A stretch of 9,757 bases of DNA, taken from contig JAJYWG010000470.1 in assembly GCA_021791615.1 (NCBI GenBank), forward strand, positions 1 to 9,757, given 5' to 3'. Positions within the stretch are counted from its first letter, which is position 1, and every line of letters begins with the position of its first letter. The stretch is from Actinomycetes bacterium (lineage in GTDB: Bacteria; Actinomycetota; Acidimicrobiia; Acidimicrobiales; RAAP-2). The translations under genes and the position numbers were made by a program. The notes below the pieces were generated by a model. It worked only from the letters and a program-made list of their open reading frames with translations, was not told the DNA's origin and ran no database searches. Shown one piece after another: positions 6,838-9,757 of this stretch.

Positions 6838-6843
6838 CAGCCA

Positions 6844-6890
6844 CCTCCCCTGTATCCGTTTCAGTGTACCGAGATTCGCAAGAATCGCAA
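6844..6890 (-). promoter_or_regulatory. Antitoxin promoter, operator-like repeats and RBS
   Basis: Read on the minus strand, -35 TTGCGA (6885-6890) and -10 TACACT (6863-6868) are separated by 16 nt, with GGGGAGG (6844-6850) as ribosome-binding site before ATG 6837. Overlapping the -35/spacer are two direct copies of TTGCGAWTC and a palindrome GATTC-4-GAATC (6873-6886), a natural operator for autoregulation by the helix-turn-helix product. Confidence 0.65.
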
Positions 6891-7084
6891 TCCCTCCCGA
6901 CGGACCGGGACCTTCGAGATCCACGATCAACAGCATCCGCGCCGAACCGACCCCTCGCTGCGTGCGCCGAGGAGACCGTCCGCCGCGACAGCGCCGGACG
7001 CCGGGACTCAGCCTGACCTCCGTGCCCTCCACGTGCCCTAACGGATTGGAAATCAGTGCGAATCGGCGTCAGTGACGGTCGCTG

Positions 7085-7107
7085 ACGGTAAGTCCATTTC
7101 TTACCGT
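7085..7107. repeat. Perfect 8-bp inverted repeat (hairpin or operator)
   Basis: ACGGTAAG (7085-7092) and CTTACCGT (7100-7107) flank a 7-nt T-rich loop. There is no following T-run, so a rho-independent terminator is unlikely. The left arm overlaps the second of two TGACGGT direct repeats spaced one helical turn apart, which fits a protein-binding site better. Confidence 0.5.
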
Positions 7108-7189
7108 TGAGCAGGACATTCGTCGGTCCATCGAGGCCGCGAGCAATGCCCCGAAAACCTCCTCCGTGCCTCTGAAAAGCGCGAGGTCA

Positions 7190-7240
7190 CCGGATCGACG
7201 CCGGTCCCGACCACCGAGAAGGTGCAGGTCAGCGGGGGTG
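7190..7240. repeat. 51-bp direct repeat, left copy (tRNA T-arm-like)
   Basis: Identical over 51 bp to 8461-8511. Similarity extends left to CTGAAAA at 7172, with 3 nt of indels. Its left part with the preceding A (7189-7205) folds as ACCGG-ATCGACG-CCGGT, a 5-bp stem with a 7-nt loop like a tRNA T-arm (TCGA core kept, T54 changed to A), but no tRNA body is upstream. Together with the right copy it brackets the nucleotidyltransferase module. Confidence 0.9.
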
Positions 7241-7514
7241 TGGCCGGCGCCAAGGCGTCCGGGTCTCCGGTCCGGTGCCAGGCCCGTACCAGATCGGCTG
7301 TGACGGCGTCGGCGTATCGTCCCGCCGGCTCAATCGGTGGAGCGGATGCAGGCTCCGCAGCTCCTCGTCGTCGCAGGGGCCGAATCGCTCGCCAGGGTTC
7401 CACCGACACGCACCGGGCTGGCTCCGGGCGCGCACGCAACGGCTCCCAGCACCGCGCGGCCCGCAAAGGTCGGCTCTGGGGTGTCTCGCCGGACTCGGGC
7501 GGTAGCGTGGTCGC

Positions 7515-7709
7515 GTGACGACGCAGCCGGTACTGAGCGCAGAGGAGCTGATCGAGCGCGTCCGCCAGGCTCCGTCCCCCACGTCGGACGACGTCAGCGT
7601 CCTTTGGGACGGTCGTCGGCTCGACTCCCGGGAGGCCGTCCTGGCCTGGCTCGCCGAGGTGGACGCGAAGCGTGCCGCGGAGCGGACCGGCGACGATGGC
7701 GGAGCCTGA
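7515..7709 (+). CDS. Small protein paired with nucleotidyltransferase (putative antitoxin)
   Basis: This 64-residue protein starts at GTG 7515, placed directly after a -10-like TAGCGT (7502-7507) with a 7-nt gap and no ribosome-binding site, so it is probably leaderless. It reads LSAEELIERVRQ, then SDDVSVLWDGRRLDSREAVLAWLAEVDAKRAAE: a helix, a short beta section and a long charged C-terminal helix. I recognise no named domain. Small acidic proteins of this shape often precede DUF6036/MNT-like nucleotidyltransferases, and the two genes overlap by 14 nt, so the products probably act together, with this one as the likely antitoxin. The function is inferred from pairing only. Confidence 0.65.
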   Translation: MTTQPVLSAEELIERVRQAPSPTSDDVSVLWDGRRLDSREAVLAWLAEVDAKRAAERTGDDGGA

Positions 7710-8235
7710 CGATCCTCCGCACGATCTCGGCAGGCTCGTCGAGGTCCTGGACCGTCACCGGGTCGACTACTTGCTGGTCGGAGGCGTCGCCGCCCTCGCC
7801 TACGGGGCCAACCGCCCGACGGAGGACGCCGACTGCGTGGTCCGACGTGAGCGCTCCAACCTCGATCGGCTGGCGGCGGCACTCCGCGAGCTCGACGCCA
7901 GGCTACGGGTGGCCGGGTTGAGCGACGAGGAGGCCCGACGACTACCGGTGCAGATCGACGCCGCCGCGCTGGAGTCGGCCGGTATGACGACGTGGATGAC
8001 CGACGCCGGCCCCTTCGACGTGCTGGCTGGCCTCGAGGGCGCTGACGGCAGGCTGGTCCCCTACGAGGAGCTCGTCGAGCGCGCCACGGTCGTCGAAGGG
8101 CACGGGGTCGCGATTCGGATCGCCGGGCTCGACGACGTCATCGCCGCCAAGGAGCGAGCCAGCCGGCCCAAGGACGCGGAGGCCCTCCCTGAGCTCCGGG
8201 CGCTACGTGACCACCGCGACAACGGCCGGCCATGA
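7696..8235 (+). CDS. MNT/DUF6036-like nucleotidyltransferase (putative toxin)
   Basis: This 179-residue protein has the minimal nucleotidyltransferase fold. The beta strand and Gly-Gly motif YLLVGGVAALAYG is at 25-37, the metal-binding pair TEDADCVV (Asp44, Asp46) at 42-49, and a third candidate Asp at 108 in GPFDVLAG. A C-terminal helix reads LDDVIAAKERASRPKDAEAL (145-164). This is the layout of AbiEii/MNT/DUF6036 proteins, several of which act in toxin-antitoxin pairs by adding nucleotides to RNA or protein targets. The target here is unknown. Start ATG 7696 leads straight into the conserved fold. GTG 7672 in the same frame is an alternative with a GAGG-like sequence upstream. It overlaps the small upstream gene by 14 nt, implying coupling. 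The stop is followed at once by a G-rich run. The catalytic residues look complete. Confidence 0.78.
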   Translation: MAEPDDPPHDLGRLVEVLDRHRVDYLLVGGVAALAYGANRPTEDADCVVRRERSNLDRLAAALRELDARLRVAGLSDEEARRLPVQIDAAALESAGMTTWMTDAGPFDVLAGLEGADGRLVPYEELVERATVVEGHGVAIRIAGLDDVIAAKERASRPKDAEALPELRALRDHRDNGRP

Positions 8236-8257
8236 GGGCAGGGGGCAGGGGGCAGGG
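8236..8257 (+). repeat. G-quadruplex-like G-run directly after nucleotidyltransferase stop
   Basis: Four G-tracts (3, 5, 5 and 3 G) are separated by CA each time, beginning with the base after the TGA at 8233-8235. This fits the G3+N1-7 quadruplex rule and also forms a short tandem repeat. It could block transcription past the module or be a simple-repeat tract. Confidence 0.6.
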
Positions 8258-8817
8258 CGGCGCAGTGCTGACCTTGCCGCGCCTCGAGCCCACCACGCAC
8301 CCAGGAGAACCGGCGGCCACCGGAACTGGGCGGCATCCAGCGTGCAGCGGTGGTAGCGAACCATGGGCAAGACACCGGGCTTGACCTGGTCCATCACTGC
8401 GGAGTTCCACGTAGTCGGCCAAGTACGACCCTCAGCGAGACGCAACTGAAAACGCGAGGTCCGGATCGACGCCGGTCCCGACCACCGAGAAGGTGCAGGT
8501 CAGCGGGGGTGCGGGCCTCACCGACGGCGACGCAAGCGGCTGCCGTGCCCTCCACGTGGCGGGGCTCTATCCGTGGCCCCGGCGTTGTCGATCGCTGCTC
8601 CCCACAGGGTCTCCGATCGCCCCTCGCCGGTGGTCGGTTCGGGCACGAGAGCGTCATCGATCGTCAGTGCTGAACTCGAGAGCGCCCGTTGTCCGTGGCC
8701 ATGTCAGGCTTGGGTGCCACCTCTTCGTTCTGCGCCAGGCGCGACCCGGACGTGGCGTGACACGCATGGGCGGGCGGCAGGCTGCTGCGGAAGCCGATGG
8801 TGCCGTCGACGACCCCA
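8258..8817. other. Non-coding stretch with right 51-bp repeat and decayed sequence
   Basis: I see no supportable gene. A minus-strand frame around 8300-8445 (for example VLPMVRYHRCTLDAAQFRW) has a protein-like look but no recognised family, start or conserved neighbour, so it may be a relic. A 16-bp phrase around the first CACGTG here (8543-8558) also occurs at 7020-7035, but in a different order relative to the 51-bp repeat. Confidence 0.4.
8461..8511. repeat. 51-bp direct repeat, right copy
   Basis: A perfect match to 7190-7240 in the same orientation, 1271 bp away. The left extension (from CTGAAAA at 8446) lacks 3 nt relative to the other copy, which spoils one base pair of the T-arm-like stem. 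The constant orientation means recombination would excise, not invert, the nucleotidyltransferase module. Confidence 0.9.
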
Positions 8818-9384
8818 CTACCGCTCGTCTGGTTCGAGCAGTCGGACGGCGTCGGAGAACCGTGGGACCCCACAGCGCTTGAGGCGGTTCAGCACGCCGT
8901 CGACGTCACTCGGTGGGTCTCGCAGGTCCCGGGCCTGTTCGGTGAGGACCTGGAGCACCAGCGCTGGGTACAGGTCGAGCTGGTCCAGAAGGAAGTCGTC
9001 AGGGTGGGCGACTGCCACCCCGGTGGGCTCCAAGCGTTCCCCGGGAAAGTCCTTCACGTTGAACGTGACGATCACCTGGGCACCGCCTCGGATCGCTGCA
9101 GCCGGCACGTGACGATCGTCGTCGTCAGGGAGATCGAGGCCGGCGCAGACCGGTTCCCACCCCTCGACGAGCGCGTCCTCGAAGGTGGCGTTCATATTGT
9201 CGAGCCTGCACCGGATCCGGTCGTCCGGGATGTCCGGATGCACCTTCCGGACGGCCCAGCTCGTCTCGTCAAGGATGCGCGACGACCACAACGGCCGGTA
9301 GAAGCCGCGCTCGGCGAGCCTGAGGAGCGTGTCGCACAGGGCGTTCGGCACCAGCACACAGGCGTCGAGGAGCGCGGAGTACAC
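8818..9384 (-). CDS. PIN-domain ribonuclease toxin
   Basis: This 188-residue PIN-domain protein (PIN_3 type) is the likely metal-dependent RNase toxin of a toxin-antitoxin pair. Acidic site residues are visible: Asp7 in LLDACVLVP, Glu40 in SRILDE, the Asp cluster at 87-90 in LPDDDDRHVPAAA, and Asp112 in VIVTFNVKDFP, all in the usual order. The C-terminal 60 residues (from about 128) are helical, longer than minimal VapC toxins, as in PIN_3 proteins. GTG 9384 lies 14 nt after the antitoxin stop (9399-9401) with a G-rich ribosome-binding site, so the two form an operon with antitoxin first. The start region is the segment duplicated, in broken form, at 6276-6334. The gene is intact and its site complete. 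Confidence 0.88.
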   Translation of the reverse strand: MYSALLDACVLVPNALCDTLLRLAERGFYRPLWSSRILDETSWAVRKVHPDIPDDRIRCRLDNMNATFEDALVEGWEPVCAGLDLPDDDDRHVPAAAIRGGAQVIVTFNVKDFPGERLEPTGVAVAHPDDFLLDQLDLYPALVLQVLTEQARDLRDPPSDVDGVLNRLKRCGVPRFSDAVRLLEPDER

Positions 9385-9757
9385 GGATGACCCCCCGCTT
9401 ACACGAGCTTGTTCCTGGCTTCGGCGAGGGCGGCCTCGTAGTCCTCGACCGTTCCTTCGTAGACCCCGAGGTCCTGGGCGTCGCCGGTCAGTTCGGACAG
9501 GGCCTGCCGGCGTTCGGTTTGCCTGGTCTGCTGGAACGTGAGCAGGTCGACCAGTCGGATCCTGCGGTGGCGGTTCGGGGTTTCGTAGGGGATCCGGCCC
9601 TCCTCCAGCAGTTTGATGAGCGTCGGCCTACTGACGCCGAGCAGATCGGCCGCCTGCTGCGTCGTGAGCCGCATGGCCAGCGGGGCCAGCGTCACGGCCT
9701 GGCCCCGGTGCATCGACGAGACGACCGTCGTGAGGACCCGCCGCAATTCGTCCGGAA
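9326..9757. repeat. Direct repeat copy 2 (truncated by window edge)
   Basis: Counterpart of 6276-6707 at an offset of 3050 bp, with no gaps. It spans the toxin's first codons and the antitoxin. The right end is not seen. Confidence 0.95.
9399..9757 (-). CDS. Helix-turn-helix antitoxin of intact PIN module (5' end outside window)
   Basis: This is the C-terminal 118 residues or so of the second antitoxin, running open to the window edge. A TTG at 9746 is not the start, because the copy at 6349-6837 continues upstream in the same frame. It carries the same helix-turn-helix (TTQQAADLLGVSRPTLIKLL) and acidic tail. Protein differences from the other copy are few: Thr for Asp near FQQ-RQTE, and NKLV for QKLA at the end. 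It precedes the PIN toxin by 14 nt and should both neutralise that toxin and repress the operon. Its promoter is presumably like 6844-6890 but lies outside. Confidence 0.85.
   Translation of the reverse strand, partial: PDELRRVLTTVVSSMHRGQAVTLAPLAMRLTTQQAADLLGVSRPTLIKLLEEGRIPYETPNRHRRIRLVDLLTFQQTRQTERRQALSELTGDAQDLGVYEGTVEDYEAALAEARNKLV

Larger units (their letters stand above)
6891..7514. other. Non-coding stretch with hairpin, 51-bp repeat and promoter
   Basis: No credible gene is seen on either strand; open frames here lack family features. It contains TGACGGT twice, 10 nt apart (7073-7079, 7083-7089), a hairpin ACGGTAAG-7-CTTACCGT (7085-7107) without a T-run, the left copy of a 51-bp direct repeat (7190-7240), and near its end TAGCGT (7502-7507), a -10-like box 7 nt before the next gene's GTG. 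The minus-strand frame through the repeat reads GTGVDPVTSRFS, a phrase typical of reading backwards through tRNA 3'-end-like DNA. Confidence 0.5.

Noticed and set aside
7101..7882. Minus-strand frames reading ...GTGVDPVTSRFS...
   Set aside because: This phrase arises from antisense reading of tRNA 3'-like DNA; no start context or domain, and it overlaps the small putative antitoxin gene.
7337..7921. 194-codon plus-strand frame
   Set aside because: Overlaps the small protein and nucleotidyltransferase in another frame and has no motifs.
8203..8445. Minus-strand frame with VLPMVRYHRCTLDAAQFRW
   Set aside because: Looks somewhat protein-like but no family, ribosome-binding site or neighbour supports it; mentioned only as a possible relic.
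1..9757. CRISPR arrays, rRNA, complete tRNA genes or insertion sequence transposases
   Set aside because: No regular short repeats with spacers, no cloverleaf with all arms, no transposase motifs or terminal inverted repeats seen.

Overview
The window is high-GC actinobacterial DNA (Actinomycetota; the genus cannot be told from this stretch). Evidence for this is the strong G/C bias at third codon positions, GTG starts, TANNNT -10 boxes sitting directly before start codons, and a pSAM2-style integrative element. It reads as an accessory island made of four joined pieces.

1-4435 is the right-hand part of an actinomycete integrative and conjugative element (AICE). On the + strand, in overlapping or near-overlapping order, it has the tail of an unidentified gene, a 41-residue membrane peptide, an FtsK/TraB-type dsDNA translocase, a RepSA-type replication initiator with an HUH motif, an excisionase-like helix-turn-helix protein, and a tyrosine integrase. 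The first five are joined by ATGA/TGATG overlaps. The integrase has its own 128-nt leader with an 18-bp perfect palindrome. Together they would excise, replicate by rolling circle, transfer as double-stranded DNA, and reintegrate.

4460-6145 is visibly lower in GC and was probably acquired separately. It holds a two-gene type II restriction-modification system arranged tail to tail with a 6-nt gap. The endonuclease resembles MunI/EcoRI, with an RGNAxER motif that suggests an AATT-centred site, possibly CAATTG. The partner is a D12-class adenine methyltransferase. No controller gene is seen.

6276-9757 is a toxin-antitoxin patchwork. A helix-turn-helix antitoxin with only a 16-codon relic of its PIN toxin (6276-6837) is repeated at 97% identity, exactly 3050 bp downstream, as a second antitoxin that runs off the window beside an intact PIN toxin (8818-9384). 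Between them lies a different pair, a 64-residue protein overlapping a MNT/DUF6036-like nucleotidyltransferase (7515-8235). This pair is bracketed by a 51-bp perfect direct repeat whose left part looks like a tRNA T-arm. The rest of 6838-7514 and 8236-8817 shows no convincing gene.
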